Of a DNA stretch of 64,000 bases, positions 25,503 to 33,401 are shown in pieces. The DNA comes from Actinomycetota bacterium. Its GTDB lineage: Bacteria; Actinomycetota; Thermoleophilia; RBG-16-64-13. Within the stretch, counting starts at the first letter, position 1, and the number at the start of each line of letters is the position of its first letter. A program made the position numbers and the translations under genes. The stretch spans positions 124,001-188,000 of the forward strand of contig JADQBG010000009.1 of the NCBI GenBank assembly GCA_016278725.1. Reading direction: 5' to 3'. Under the pieces are notes generated by a model. It was not told the DNA's origin. It made no database searches and saw only the letters and a program-made list of their open reading frames with translations.

Positions 25503-25856
25503 TTAGTAGACCACCACCTTGTCCGCCTCCATCGTCCACTCAGCGAGTAGATCCATGGATCCGCGAACGGTACCGTCGATCATCGCGTGGGACGCCAGAC
25601 CACGGGCGTCCATGCAGCTACCTCACAACCCCACCGCGGCCCTTTTGGCCATGAGGCCCTTCAGCATGCGCTCCGCCGAGTAGTAGCCCTCGGGTGGCGC
25701 TTGGCCCGCCAAGGCGCAGGCCGTGGCGTCCGCCGTCAGGAAGACCTTCACCTGTGCGTCATCCTGCTTGGCCACCGCGAGCGCATGGCGCAGGGCGTTG
25801 TAGGAGCGCTCAGATCCGTAGGGTGCGTCGTTCAGCACAAAAAGCACTGATCCCAT
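25503..25856 (-). CDS. Putative DsrE-family selenoprotein; in-frame TGA at codon 78 (U-G-S-C)
   Basis: Read through the TGA at 25623-25625 the frame gives a full-length 117-residue DsrE/DsrF-like protein: M-G-S-V-L-F-V-L-N-D-A-P-Y-G, E-G-Y-Y-S-A-E-R-M-L-K-G-L, then U-G-S-C-M-D-A-R-G-L and finally S-M-D-L-L-A-E-W-T-M-E-A-D-K-V-V-V-Y, stop TAA. In ordinary family members the segment reads C-G-T/S-C-M-D-A-R-G, so the TGA sits exactly at the first Cys of the redox pair. A hairpin with GGUCU loop follows. DsrE proteins carry persulfide sulfur on Cys; here Sec would be the reactive atom. It is first gene of the operon. Confidence 0.82.
25590..25611 (-). promoter_or_regulatory. Predicted bacterial SECIS element for the DsrE-like TGA
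   Basis: On the minus strand GGACGCC pairs with GGCGTCC (7 bp, perfect) around the 8-nt loop CGTGGTCT. The stem starts 12 nt after the TGA codon. The GGTCT in the loop is shared with the TsoY-like hairpin. Confidence 0.78.
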
Positions 25857-25894
25857 CTAGTCCCCATCCCCCCGGCACGGCATTGGTAGGATAA

Positions 25895-25940
25895 GCAGGA
25901 TATCGCATTATCGCTATGTTGCAACTATGTATTTGCAGGG
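25895..25940 (-). promoter_or_regulatory. AT-rich promoter/operator of the selenoprotein operon
   Basis: An AT-rich island in GC-rich surroundings contains the palindrome GTTGCAAC (25918-25925) flanked by repeated CATAG/ATAT blocks. ArsR-type repressors bind such AT-rich dyads, so autoregulation by the ArsR-GcvH protein is plausible. Confidence 0.4.
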
Positions 25941-26069
25941 CGCCGCGTATCGAACCAGGGCCGTCATCAGGCGGCCCGCGGCCCTGGTTCTTCCCGGTTT
26001 CAACCTTGGCCGTCGAGCCGCGTATCTTTGGCCGCCTTGTCCAGGGCTTCTTTGCAGGGCGCAACTACA

Positions 26070-27422
26070 TCAAGACCCGAACGCGAAGAGAGGTGGGAGA
26101 ACTATGACCACGCCGGCGGCCCACAGTCCGAAGACGGGCAGGTACCTCGTCTGCCACCGGGCCAGGCGGTCGAAGGTGGCTCGGCCGGTGAGCAGCCGCA
26201 GCGAGAGCCAGGCTGCCCCGAGAAGGTTCACCAGGAGTACGAGGTTCAGGCCAAGAGCGGCCACGCGGTTGGGGGTGAACCCCAGGTCGCCGATCCGGGC
26301 CAGCATCGAGGCGAGCACCATCATGTCGAGAACCAGGGCGGCGGCGACCGCCACGAGCTGAACGACGTCCATGAAGCCTGCTCTCTGCGACGACTCTCGT
26401 GCCGAAAGCCCGTAGAGGACCAGCCCAAGCACGACGATCAGGAGGGCGTCGAACACGGCGAGCTGTTCCCGGTCGAACTCGCTGCCGAGCCCGGTTACCG
26501 CGTAGGTGAGCGCGGAGCCGGTCAGCATCAGCGCGAAGAGAGGGGTGAAGACCATGGTGAGCACGGGCGCCATGTTCTCGACCACGCTCTGCTTCGCTCC
26601 GACCAGCCACGCAGCCACGATCACCGCTCCGGCGGCCCCTGAGGGAATTACCCACTCGATGACACTCTCACCGAGGCCCGCGCGCACGGGTTCGAGGATG
26701 GCCAGGGTGAGCCCCATCAACACCCCTCCGCCGAGGGCGATCAGCACGTAGTAGATGAACCACTCCCCGCTGAAGCGCACGAAGTCCATGCGCCTCTCGT
26801 GAGAGCGCCACTCGCCGCCCACATACGCGTAGCCCACGGCGAACCACAAGGCCACGGGCAGGTGCAGCGCCGCGAGCATCTCGGTGGAGGACTCCGGGTC
26901 GAAGGGATAGAGGTTCATGACCAGAGCCCCCAACACGAACGGTGCCGCCGTCGGCAGGCTCTGGCGGAGGGGCAGCTTGCGCCGCTGGGCGAAGTACCAG
27001 GCGAGGAAAGGCAGCACGAAGAGGCTGACGTTGCGCGCGAACCATGGCGAGGGATCACCCGACCAGCCGTCTCCTCTGAGCGCGATCTGAATCGTGATGG
27101 CGGCGGCGACGGCAAAGAGGAGTGCTTCAATTAAACCGTTCGAATTGCGTCCCGAATCCGACTCGGACTTGGATGGCAACACCAGTTGCTTCCAGAGCCG
27201 GTCGCTGTGCTCCAGCGCGAACTCCCGGGACAGCCCGTCGATATCCCCCATCCGTTTGACGGCGACCAGGAAGGCCTCGTCGCCGGTGAGACCGCCCGCT
27301 TGCAGGTCGGCCATCTGATCGCGAAGATGGGTCTCCAGTTCATCGATATCGGGTTCGGCGACGGTGCGTGAACGGCCGACGTAGGCCCGCCATTCGGCGA
27401 TCCGTGACTCGAGAACGTCCAT
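26070..27422 (-). CDS. Permease-prefix-domain membrane protein
   Basis: 450 residues. The N-terminal 80 are soluble and helical (IAEWRAYVGRSRTVAEPDID, later V-K-R-M-G-D-I-D-G-L-S-R-E-F), matching the permease prefix domain 1 found in proteins paired with PadR regulators. About ten hydrophobic segments follow, DUF4153-like. It starts 4 nt after the PadR stop. The usual inference is an envelope-stress or antimicrobial-response membrane protein controlled by the PadR repressor; the substrate is unknown. Confidence 0.75.
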   Translation of the reverse strand: MDVLESRIAEWRAYVGRSRTVAEPDIDELETHLRDQMADLQAGGLTGDEAFLVAVKRMGDIDGLSREFALEHSDRLWKQLVLPSKSESDSGRNSNGLIEALLFAVAAAITIQIALRGDGWSGDPSPWFARNVSLFVLPFLAWYFAQRRKLPLRQSLPTAAPFVLGALVMNLYPFDPESSTEMLAALHLPVALWFAVGYAYVGGEWRSHERRMDFVRFSGEWFIYYVLIALGGGVLMGLTLAILEPVRAGLGESVIEWVIPSGAAGAVIVAAWLVGAKQSVVENMAPVLTMVFTPLFALMLTGSALTYAVTGLGSEFDREQLAVFDALLIVVLGLVLYGLSARESSQRAGFMDVVQLVAVAAALVLDMMVLASMLARIGDLGFTPNRVAALGLNLVLLVNLLGAAWLSLRLLTGRATFDRLARWQTRYLPVFGLWAAGVVIVLPPLFAFGS

Positions 27423-27426
27423 GTCT

Positions 27427-27795
27427 TTATACCTCCCCGGCTGCCGGCACGAGGTCGAACCGGGTCCATATGTCGTTAAGGGCGCGTGTGACTGCCGCCC
27501 ACTGGCGTTTCTGCTCGGCGAGGGCGGCTCGGCCCTCCTCGGTGATCGCGTAGTATTTGCGCCGGCGGCCTTCGGGTGGGATCCGCCAGTCAGTGGTCAC
27601 GTAACCCAAGCGGTGGAGACGGTGAAGGAGCGGATAGAGCATCCCGTCGGTCCACTCGAGCTCCCCTCCGGACAGCTCCCGCACCCGCTTCAAGATCGCA
27701 TAGCCGTAGCTCTCGCCTTCATCGAGGATGGCGAGGACCAGCGGAGTCGCCGACGCCGCCACCAGATCTTTGTCTATGTGTATTCGACCACCCAC
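27427..27795 (-). CDS. PadR family transcriptional regulator
   Basis: 122 residues from a GTG at 27793-27795. PadR winged-helix core: TPLVLAILDEGESYGYAILK, then W-T-D-G-M-L-Y-P-L-L-H-R-L, and wing E-G-R-R-R-K-Y-Y-A-I-T-E-E-G. A longer frame opens upstream at 27873 but would include the promoter, so it is rejected. Translationally linked to the membrane protein at 27422. Confidence 0.85.
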   Translation of the reverse strand: MGGRIHIDKDLVAASATPLVLAILDEGESYGYAILKRVRELSGGELEWTDGMLYPLLHRLHRLGYVTTDWRIPPEGRRRKYYAITEEGRAALAEQKRQWAAVTRALNDIWTRFDLVPAAGEV

Positions 27796-27805
27796 GTCAC
27801 CGCGT

Positions 27806-27835
27806 ACTCTAGCACCGCTATACATAGAGGTGCAA
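27806..27835 (-). promoter_or_regulatory. padR promoter with embedded dyad
   Basis: On the minus strand TTGCAC, an 18-nt spacer and TAGAGT form a good vegetative promoter about 10 nt before the GTG start. Within the spacer the dyad CTAT-AC-ATAG (27818-27827) is a candidate PadR operator. Confidence 0.6.
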
Positions 27836-27888
27836 GGTGTTAGGGCGAATAGGCGCTGCGCCGTCTCCGCCATGTGAGGGCAAGGATC

Positions 27889-28320
27889 TTAGAAGAACGT
27901 GTGGCAGTCGACGCCAAGCGCCGCGGCGGCCTCAGCGAGAACCCCATCCGCGGTGGCCAGCTGCTCGAGGCCTTCGCCTTTGAGCGCGCCCAGGTGCAGC
28001 GCATCCAAAGACCGCAGCGGCAACTCGGGCACAGAACCGAGCAGGGATTCAGCCAGAAGGTAGTGCTCGACGCGTAGCGGGAGAAGGATCAGGTGACCCG
28101 CCGCGATGTCTGTCTCGAAAGCCGAAAACACGCGAGCCTCTGTCAGGGGATCGAGTGAGCCTTCGCGGCGATGGCGGGCGAGCAGGGACTTCATCTCGAC
28201 TTTGGTGAGGGCGCTGATGTAGACCGGCGTTGCCTCCCGCAGGTACTCCTCCACCTCTTCCGAGAAGGCCTCGTTCAGATACCACTTAGCCAGAGCGCTG
28301 GTGTCTATATAGACGTCCAT
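27889..28320 (-). CDS. vapC: VapC-type PIN-domain toxin
   Basis: 143 residues. The PIN fold acidic residues are visible: M-D-V-Y-I-D-T-S-A-L-A-K at the start, E in ALTKVEMKSLL, and D in L-R-S-L-D-A-L-H-L. Predicted Mg-dependent endoribonuclease. The ATG at 28320 is chosen; a GTG 24 nt earlier is in frame. It follows its antitoxin on the same strand. Confidence 0.85.
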   Translation of the reverse strand: MDVYIDTSALAKWYLNEAFSEEVEEYLREATPVYISALTKVEMKSLLARHRREGSLDPLTEARVFSAFETDIAAGHLILLPLRVEHYLLAESLLGSVPELPLRSLDALHLGALKGEGLEQLATADGVLAEAAAALGVDCHTFF

Positions 28321-28378
28321 CAGCGGTGCGGGGACAGGTGCCACCCGGGCCCGCGCCGCATGAACGATCTGGCCGTCT

Positions 28379-28609
28379 TCATCCGCGCGCGTTTCGGTCT
28401 TCTCGGATGAGTTCCGAACTCGAGCGCCGCATCCGGGGCATCGACGCCCGAAGGTCGGCGTGCGAAGGCGGGGAGACGGACCGGTGGAGGGGGACGATCT
28501 TTACGAGCGGACGGCCGTTTCGTGTCACCACCAACTCGCCTTCCCGATCCACGACCTCCTCGATTCGCGAGAGCTCGCTTCTGATTTCTCGGATGGAGAT
28601 GTGTCGCAT
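28379..28609 (-). CDS. Phd/YefM-type antitoxin of the PIN toxin
   Basis: 76 residues: I-S-I-R-E-I-R-S-E-L-S-R-I then GELVVTRNGRPLVKIVPL, the Phd/YefM DNA-binding fold, with a basic C-terminal tail to cover the toxin. GGGGGAG precedes the ATG. Probably represses its own promoter at the inverted repeat just upstream. Confidence 0.85.
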   Translation of the reverse strand: MRHISIREIRSELSRIEEVVDREGELVVTRNGRPLVKIVPLHRSVSPPSHADLRASMPRMRRSSSELIREDRNARG

Positions 28610-28637
28610 CCGTGGCTCCCCCTTCCGGACTGGAGAA

Positions 28638-28668
28638 TTGTGTCACCTACTATTCCATTGTGACACAA
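28638..28668 (-). promoter_or_regulatory. Operator of the Phd/PIN module
   Basis: Perfect 9-bp inverted repeat TTGTGTCAC-N13-GTGACACAA located 29 nt before the antitoxin start. Confidence 0.65.
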
Positions 28669-28750
28669 AACCGTAGCCGGGCGATGTTGTCATTAGTATT
28701 ACCTCAATGAGTCACCTAAACAGGCGGAACAGCCACGGGGGCCCGCACCT

Positions 28751-28783
28751 TGTCAACCGAACGACCGCTTTCGGGGTGTGGTA
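28751..28783 (+). promoter_or_regulatory. Sigma-module promoter motif 1
   Basis: TGTCAACC (28751-28758), 17 nt, then GTGTGGTA (28776-28783). The same arrangement lies before the other three ECF sigma genes, suggesting autoregulated ECF promoters. Confidence 0.6.
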
Positions 28784-28832
28784 GGAGTAAGTTGGCTCAG
28801 AACCGGACCAGCGGGAGGAAGTCGTAGCGTAG

Positions 28833-29408
28833 GTGGAAACCGAACTCGACACGCCTGCTCTGGCTATGGCCGACGATTCACGACGTGACGGCCAGATGGA
28901 GTGCTCCTTCCGCTACGCCACCCCCGAGGCGCTCTTCCGAGCCGAGCACGAGAAGCTGGTCAAAGCCCTGGTGCTGGTGGCGGACGGTGACAGGGAGGCG
29001 GCCCGGGATGCGGTGCAGGAGGCATACGTGCAGCTCTGCCTCAACTGGAAGAAGGTGCGAGAGTACGACGACCCGAGCGCCTGGGTGCGCCGAGTGGCGA
29101 TCAATCGGCTGAGGAACCAGCAACGGAGCTACCGCCGGGGACTACGGGCGGTGAGCCGCCTCGCCGGTGAACGCGCAGCGACAGATTCTTCCCCGCCACC
29201 ACCGACTCAGGACCTGCGACGAGAGCGGGTGCTGACGGCGCTCAAAGCCCTGCCCGAGAGGCAACGTACCGCCGCCGCTCTCTACTACGTGGCCGATCTG
29301 TCGGTTGCCGAAGTGGCCCGCTCGATGGGGGTCCGCGAGGGCTCGGTCAAGACGCACCTCTCCCGCGCCCGTGGGACCCTCAAATCGCTGCTGGAGGATG
29401 AGCGATGA
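28833..29408 (+). CDS. ECF-type sigma factor, module 1
   Basis: 191 residues. Region 2: EHEKLVKALVLVADGDREAA ... A-V-Q-E-A-Y-V-Q ... W-V-R-R-V-A-I-N-R-L-R-N. Region 4: ALPERQRTAAALYYVADLSV, then a helix-turn-helix with G-S-V-K-T-H-L-S-R-A-R. This is the SigE-like ECF layout. The GTG at 28833 is used; an ATG at 28866 is an alternative. The stop overlaps the next ATG (ATGA), pairing it with the membrane protein. Confidence 0.88.
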   Translation: METELDTPALAMADDSRRDGQMECSFRYATPEALFRAEHEKLVKALVLVADGDREAARDAVQEAYVQLCLNWKKVREYDDPSAWVRRVAINRLRNQQRSYRRGLRAVSRLAGERAATDSSPPPPTQDLRRERVLTALKALPERQRTAAALYYVADLSVAEVARSMGVREGSVKTHLSRARGTLKSLLEDER

Positions 29409-31852
29409 GGGATTCGGAACAGAGAAAGAAGCCGGCCGAGGATCGCCGGCTGGGACAGCTCCTGAGCCAGGCCGCCCCCAGTGCCCGGCTCGACTGGGGA
29501 GCAGTCCAGGCCGAGGCGGAGAGGCGGCGCCGCCGGCGACTGGCCACCCGATCGGTCTTCTCGCTCGCCGCCGTACTCCTGCTGGCACTGGGCGGGTGGG
29601 CGTTCTGGCAGGAGTTCCTGGTCGCCGATGACGTGGTGGTGATCACCGACGACGTCGTGGGGGACGACTCGGGAGCCGCCTCGGAGCGGGACACACCACC
29701 GAGCACTGTGGCCGTCTCCGAAGAGTCGAGCTGGGAGATAACCCAGATCAGCGATAACCCGGGGATGGACATGGTGCCCTGGTTGGAGGGCCACTACCTG
29801 GCCTGGCGCGCGCACGACGGGCACGACTGGGAGATTTTCCTCGAGAACCTCGAGGACGGGACTGAGCAGAACCTCACCGATGACGAGCAGGACCAGTGGG
29901 AGCCGCGCATGTCCGGCGACTGGATCGTGTGGCAGGAGGGCGAGTCCGGGGGCCCCTATCAGCTGTGGGCGTACAACCAGGACACCGGCGAGCGGCGCGA
30001 CCTCGGCCGGCTCGACTGGTACGCGCAGTATCAGGTTGCCGGGGACCTCGTCGTCTGGCCGGTGTACTCGCGACCCAAGGTGGGGTTTAAGGTGCACAGT
30101 TTCAGTACCCGGGAGACTCGCGAGGTCGGACTCGGGGAGTACGAAGAGGTCTGGCCCACTACGGATGGGGTGCAGGTCGGGATTCAAGCCGTCGATTTCC
30201 TCGGCGATGGCGACCTCTTCCTGTACCAGTGGGAGGATCAGAGCCTCGAGATAATCGCGCCTTCCGTCCGCGGATTGGCTCGGGGCTCAGGGTATGAGGA
30301 CAACTGGGTTGCCGACGGCCGGGTCGTCTGGAGCATGCTCGAGGGCGGAGACCGGGAGATCTTCCTTTACGACTCGAAGACCGGACGGACTGAGCAGCTC
30401 ACCCAGAACGAAGTCGATGACGTTGCCCCCGTCCTCGGTCGCTCCTCCCTGGTGTGGTACCAGATGCAGGGTGAGGCCTACGATCCCGCCGACAACCCCA
30501 ACCGCAACCGGTCTGTTCAGATGCGGGATCTGTCCACCGGCGGGACGGTTGTTCTCCCCGGAGCCTTTGCCTTCCTCCAGCGGGATGGGGCACTGGTGGC
30601 GACGGTCTCATGGCCGCAGAAGTGGAAGGAGATGTATCTCTATCAGGTCGAGAGTGGCCGGCTCGAGAGGATCGCTCAGGAAGGCAAGCTGGGAAGTTTC
30701 ATTCAGTTGGACGAAGGAAGGGCTACCTGGTCCTGGGAAGACCAAGACCCGCAGGGGCCGACCGCCGAGGTCATGCTCGCCCGTCCTGCCATCGGCGGTG
30801 CGGTAAGCAAGTCGGAGGACTGGCGCCCGCTCGAAGAGCCTCCCGAACTGGCCGGGGTGGAAGCGGTGCCGCCGGGCTTCGCGGTGCGGGTCCGGTCGTC
30901 CACCTCCGGCTCTGGTGGGGATGAGACCGAGGCGCTGCTGATACCGGAGACCGAAAGCTACCGGCTTCAGCGCACTGATCGCGGACCTGGAGGGCCAGAG
31001 CCTTTCTCGACCCTTGAAGTCCGTACTCCAGAGGGGGTCCTAACCTACTCAGAAGGGGTCGGCGTGCGGCGAGGCCAGCCGATGGGGCCGGGCGACTCGG
31101 CCGCGGCGCTCGAGTGGGCATTCCAACAAGTAGTCGGTCCAGACCTCTTGCCAGACGCGAGTTGGCAGCGTTCGGGTAACCGCTACCGGGCCGAAGCCAC
31201 CCTCAGGCCTCCTCCAAGCGCCGAAGCGCCAAAGAACTTCACGGCGGAAGTGGCTCTCGAGATGCTGGTGGATGAAGGCACCCGCATCCCGCTTTACTCC
31301 CGGTTGGCAGGGCGGGACTCGGCTGGTACGGAGCAGGTGACCGAAGTGCGGCGGACGTTGATTCCACTGGCGGACGTCACCGATCCACCCTCTCTGGACA
31401 ACGTGAGGGAGTTTGCGGCGAAGCGGTGGCGGAGCGAGATAGAGGCGGCCCGGGCACTCCCCTATCAGGCGGTAGGTTTGGACTATCCGGGACTAAGGCT
31501 GAACGTCATCCGTGCAACTGGTGCTAACTTCCTGAGGCTGGAGTACGGCCTTCCCGACAAACCCATGACCGCGGTTATCATCGAGCACTTCGCGACTGCC
31601 GATCCCGAAGCCCGGAAGGAGCTGGAACGGTGGGAGGAGCCAACCTACGACGAGGGTTCGCTGGTTACGGCCTTTACCCAGGGAGACGCTGTCGTCCGCC
31701 TTATACTCGTGGACGGGTCGACAATGGGTCTTGCCGAAGACCCCTTCGCCCACCTCGACCTCAGCCTCGACAAGGTGAAGGATGCCCTCGTACCCCTCGA
31801 CCAGCTGCCGCCGTCGCACTTCGACCCGCCTGAGGGTTGGCTGGGAAACTAG
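29405..31852 (+). CDS. Membrane anti-sigma-like protein with beta-propeller ectodomain, module 1
   Basis: 815 residues: short cytoplasmic N-terminus (about 45 residues, RRRRR before the membrane), one helix at 50-68, then the motif V-V-V-I-T-D-D at 77-83 and a large extracellular part. Residues 105-480 contain repeated blades of TolB/DPP-IV propeller type (NPGMDMVPWLEGHYLAWRAH; W-E-P-R-M-S-G-D-W-I-V-W; D-R-E-I-F-L-Y-D). The last 250 residues are a separate domain. By position it is the presumed anti-sigma partner; the propeller would sense a ligand or wall component. Confidence 0.72.
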   Translation: MRDSEQRKKPAEDRRLGQLLSQAAPSARLDWGAVQAEAERRRRRRLATRSVFSLAAVLLLALGGWAFWQEFLVADDVVVITDDVVGDDSGAASERDTPPSTVAVSEESSWEITQISDNPGMDMVPWLEGHYLAWRAHDGHDWEIFLENLEDGTEQNLTDDEQDQWEPRMSGDWIVWQEGESGGPYQLWAYNQDTGERRDLGRLDWYAQYQVAGDLVVWPVYSRPKVGFKVHSFSTRETREVGLGEYEEVWPTTDGVQVGIQAVDFLGDGDLFLYQWEDQSLEIIAPSVRGLARGSGYEDNWVADGRVVWSMLEGGDREIFLYDSKTGRTEQLTQNEVDDVAPVLGRSSLVWYQMQGEAYDPADNPNRNRSVQMRDLSTGGTVVLPGAFAFLQRDGALVATVSWPQKWKEMYLYQVESGRLERIAQEGKLGSFIQLDEGRATWSWEDQDPQGPTAEVMLARPAIGGAVSKSEDWRPLEEPPELAGVEAVPPGFAVRVRSSTSGSGGDETEALLIPETESYRLQRTDRGPGGPEPFSTLEVRTPEGVLTYSEGVGVRRGQPMGPGDSAAALEWAFQQVVGPDLLPDASWQRSGNRYRAEATLRPPPSAEAPKNFTAEVALEMLVDEGTRIPLYSRLAGRDSAGTEQVTEVRRTLIPLADVTDPPSLDNVREFAAKRWRSEIEAARALPYQAVGLDYPGLRLNVIRATGANFLRLEYGLPDKPMTAVIIEHFATADPEARKELERWEEPTYDEGSLVTAFTQGDAVVRLILVDGSTMGLAEDPFAHLDLSLDKVKDALVPLDQLPPSHFDPPEGWLGN

Positions 31853-31908
31853 GCTCCGGGAGCCGTGTGAGCCGAACTGCTGGCGCCGGGAAGTGGTGCG
31901 CGGAGGGA

Positions 31909-31922
31909 GTATGCTGGCATAC
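31909..31922 (+). promoter_or_regulatory. Perfect palindrome and -10 box abutting an antitoxin start
   Basis: GTATGC-TG-GCATAC ends at the base before the ATG. TATGCT within it is a plausible -10 box 7 nt before the start, implying a leaderless transcript blocked by its own product. Confidence 0.55.
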
Positions 31923-32153
31923 ATGAAACGCAGGACATTGAAGATCCCGGACGAGCTGGACGCCCGCCTGCGACACGAGGCCGAGCGGCGCGGCGCTACC
32001 GTTTCGGCCCTGACGCGCGAAGCACTAGAGCAGTACCTGGGGGGCTCGGGGTGGCGGCTGGGCGCCGCAGCAGCGAGTAGAAGCGGCCACTCGGACATCT
32101 CGGAACGGATTGAGGAGATCCTGGCGGAAGAGGGGCGCGGATACCTCTCGTAG
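31923..32153 (+). CDS. Ribbon-helix-helix (CopG-like) antitoxin, orphan
   Basis: 76 residues: M-K-R-R-T-L-K-I-P-D-E-L-D-A-R-L followed by ERRGATVSALTREALEQYL, the RHH DNA-binding fold, and an acidic tail (S-E-R-I-E-E-I-L-A-E-E) that would wrap a toxin. No toxin gene follows; the next gene is on the opposite strand. Confidence 0.78.
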   Translation: MKRRTLKIPDELDARLRHEAERRGATVSALTREALEQYLGGSGWRLGAAAASRSGHSDISERIEEILAEEGRGYLS

Positions 32154-32171
32154 AGAGCGTTCGCTGAAGAG

Positions 32172-32243
32172 CTAGGCCTCGGAGGACAGAATGCGCTCGA
32201 TGGCCTGTCGGAGAGGCGGGATATGTTTCTGCACCATACTCAC
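32172..32243 (-). pseudogene. HEPN toxin remnant (internal deletion)
   Basis: A GTG overlapping the MNT stop (GTGA) opens 23 codons ending M-V-Q-K-H-I-P-P-L-R-Q-A-I-E-R-I-L, the C-terminus of DUF86/HEPN proteins. Start and end are kept but the middle, including the catalytic R-x4-6-H, is gone. Confidence 0.6.
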
Positions 32244-32557
32244 GCGGCTCGAAGGACATCCGCCGCTTCCGCCAGTATGTGGGGGCCGATGTAGGGGGAG
32301 AGCGCTTCCGTGGTGACAAGCTCAACCGGGTGCTCGAGAGTGGCCTCGAGCAGGTCGGCGAGAGACATGAAATGCTCGAGAGACTTCTGCGCCGGATCGA
32401 ACTCGACCAGCACGTCGACGTCGCTGTCGGGACGGGCTTGATTCCGCAGGACGGAGCCGAAGAGGGCAAGGCGACGCACACCGAGGGCGCGTATGTCGGC
32501 CTCGATGGCTTCGAGTCGGGAAATCGCTTCTTCGCGGGAGAGGACACTCGGGCTCAT
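32240..32557 (-). CDS. MNT-type nucleotidyltransferase antitoxin (MntA-like)
   Basis: 105 residues with the minimal nucleotidyltransferase motif L-A-L-F-G-S-V-L-R-N followed by R-P-D-S-D-V-D-V-L-V-E-F (metal-binding Asp pair). In intact modules this protein inactivates a HEPN RNase toxin by adding nucleotides. Here only a stub of the HEPN gene follows. The ATG is at 32557. Confidence 0.85.
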   Translation of the reverse strand: MSPSVLSREEAISRLEAIEADIRALGVRRLALFGSVLRNQARPDSDVDVLVEFDPAQKSLEHFMSLADLLEATLEHPVELVTTEALSPYIGPHILAEAADVLRAA

Positions 32558-32658
32558 GCGAGGAATCTACCGCATGCCGAAGCCGTAGGCCAGACGCACG
32601 GCGCAGTTGGGCGGGGAAGCTCCTGCGGCGACGGAAGTAGGAAGGCGGCGGCCGTGAA

Positions 32659-32937
32659 GTGGTCCTGGCCGAGGAAGAGCGGGTCGAGTGGATCTCGCGC
32701 CTTGTCGACGGCTATCGGGGGTCCTGGACGGAGGCCTTGAACGGTGAAGTCGCTTCGGTGATGGTTTTGAGTGTCACGCTTAGCGCAGATGGGGGCCGGG
32801 ACGTTTCTTTGGGCTGGAGCGGCGCTTCGGTTGCGAACGGGGTGAGCGTGGTCTCCTATAGGGGAGGACGCTACTGGGTCGACGGGGACCAGCCCCTCAA
32901 CCGGGAGTTGGCCGCGCTATATGAGGTGGTGAAGTGA
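32659..32937 (+). pseudogene. N-terminally truncated copy of the 33402 lipoprotein
   Basis: 92 residues matching the mature part of the lipoprotein at 33402: V-E-W-I-S-R-L-V-D-G-Y-R-G-S-W, G-R-D-V-S-L-G-W-S-G, V-S-Y-R-G-G-R-Y-W-V-D-G-D-Q-P-L against the same pattern there. The signal peptide and first 40 residues are missing, cut off where the MNT/HEPN module begins. It may still be translated from a GTG and ends GTGA-coupled to the next gene. Confidence 0.6.
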
Positions 32938-33398
32938 CGGTGGCGGGACGACCAGAACGAGCGGAAGATCAGGAACGGCGGCAGAGGACCCCGCTGAACA
33001 TCCTCCTTCTGCTCGCCGCCGCTTCGATCCTCGTCCTCTTGCTCTGGGGGCCGCTACTGGTCACCTCCCCTGAGGAAGCGGTGTCAGCGGTTCAGAATGG
33101 AGAGGACCGTTACTTCGGGGGGCTGACCTACGGGGACGTGGTCAGAACTCACGAAGCGTCGGTCAGCGCTCGGGGCGAATGGAGCGTCGAACAGAACGAG
33201 TTCTACGACTCGTTCTTCGAGGGCGATGAGGGAGGGTTCTTCTGGATCGTTACCTACAACGCCCCGGGAACCGACGAGACGCGAGAACTGGAGTTCTTCG
33301 TGAAGCGCTACACCGGCGACATCTCGTTGAGTGAACCCAACTGGTCGTTCCTGCCCGAGCAGCAACTGCAAGAGTACTTGGCGAGGGGGAAGGAGTAG
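32934..33398 (+). CDS. Single-pass membrane protein, unknown
   Basis: 154 residues: basic cytoplasmic start, one helix (PLNILLLLAAASILVLLLWG), then an acidic ectodomain rich in aromatic residues (N-E-F-Y-D-S-F-F-E-G-D). The GTG overlaps the previous stop. Member of an envelope operon running to 38424. No family recognised. Confidence 0.65.
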   Translation: MTVAGRPERAEDQERRQRTPLNILLLLAAASILVLLLWGPLLVTSPEEAVSAVQNGEDRYFGGLTYGDVVRTHEASVSARGEWSVEQNEFYDSFFEGDEGGFFWIVTYNAPGTDETRELEFFVKRYTGDISLSEPNWSFLPEQQLQEYLARGKE

Positions 33399-33401
33399 CC
33401 G

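Noticed and set aside
25503-25622. Sequence after the DsrE TGA as a separate small gene
   Set aside because: No start with ribosome-binding site, and it completes the DsrE fold including the second Cys.
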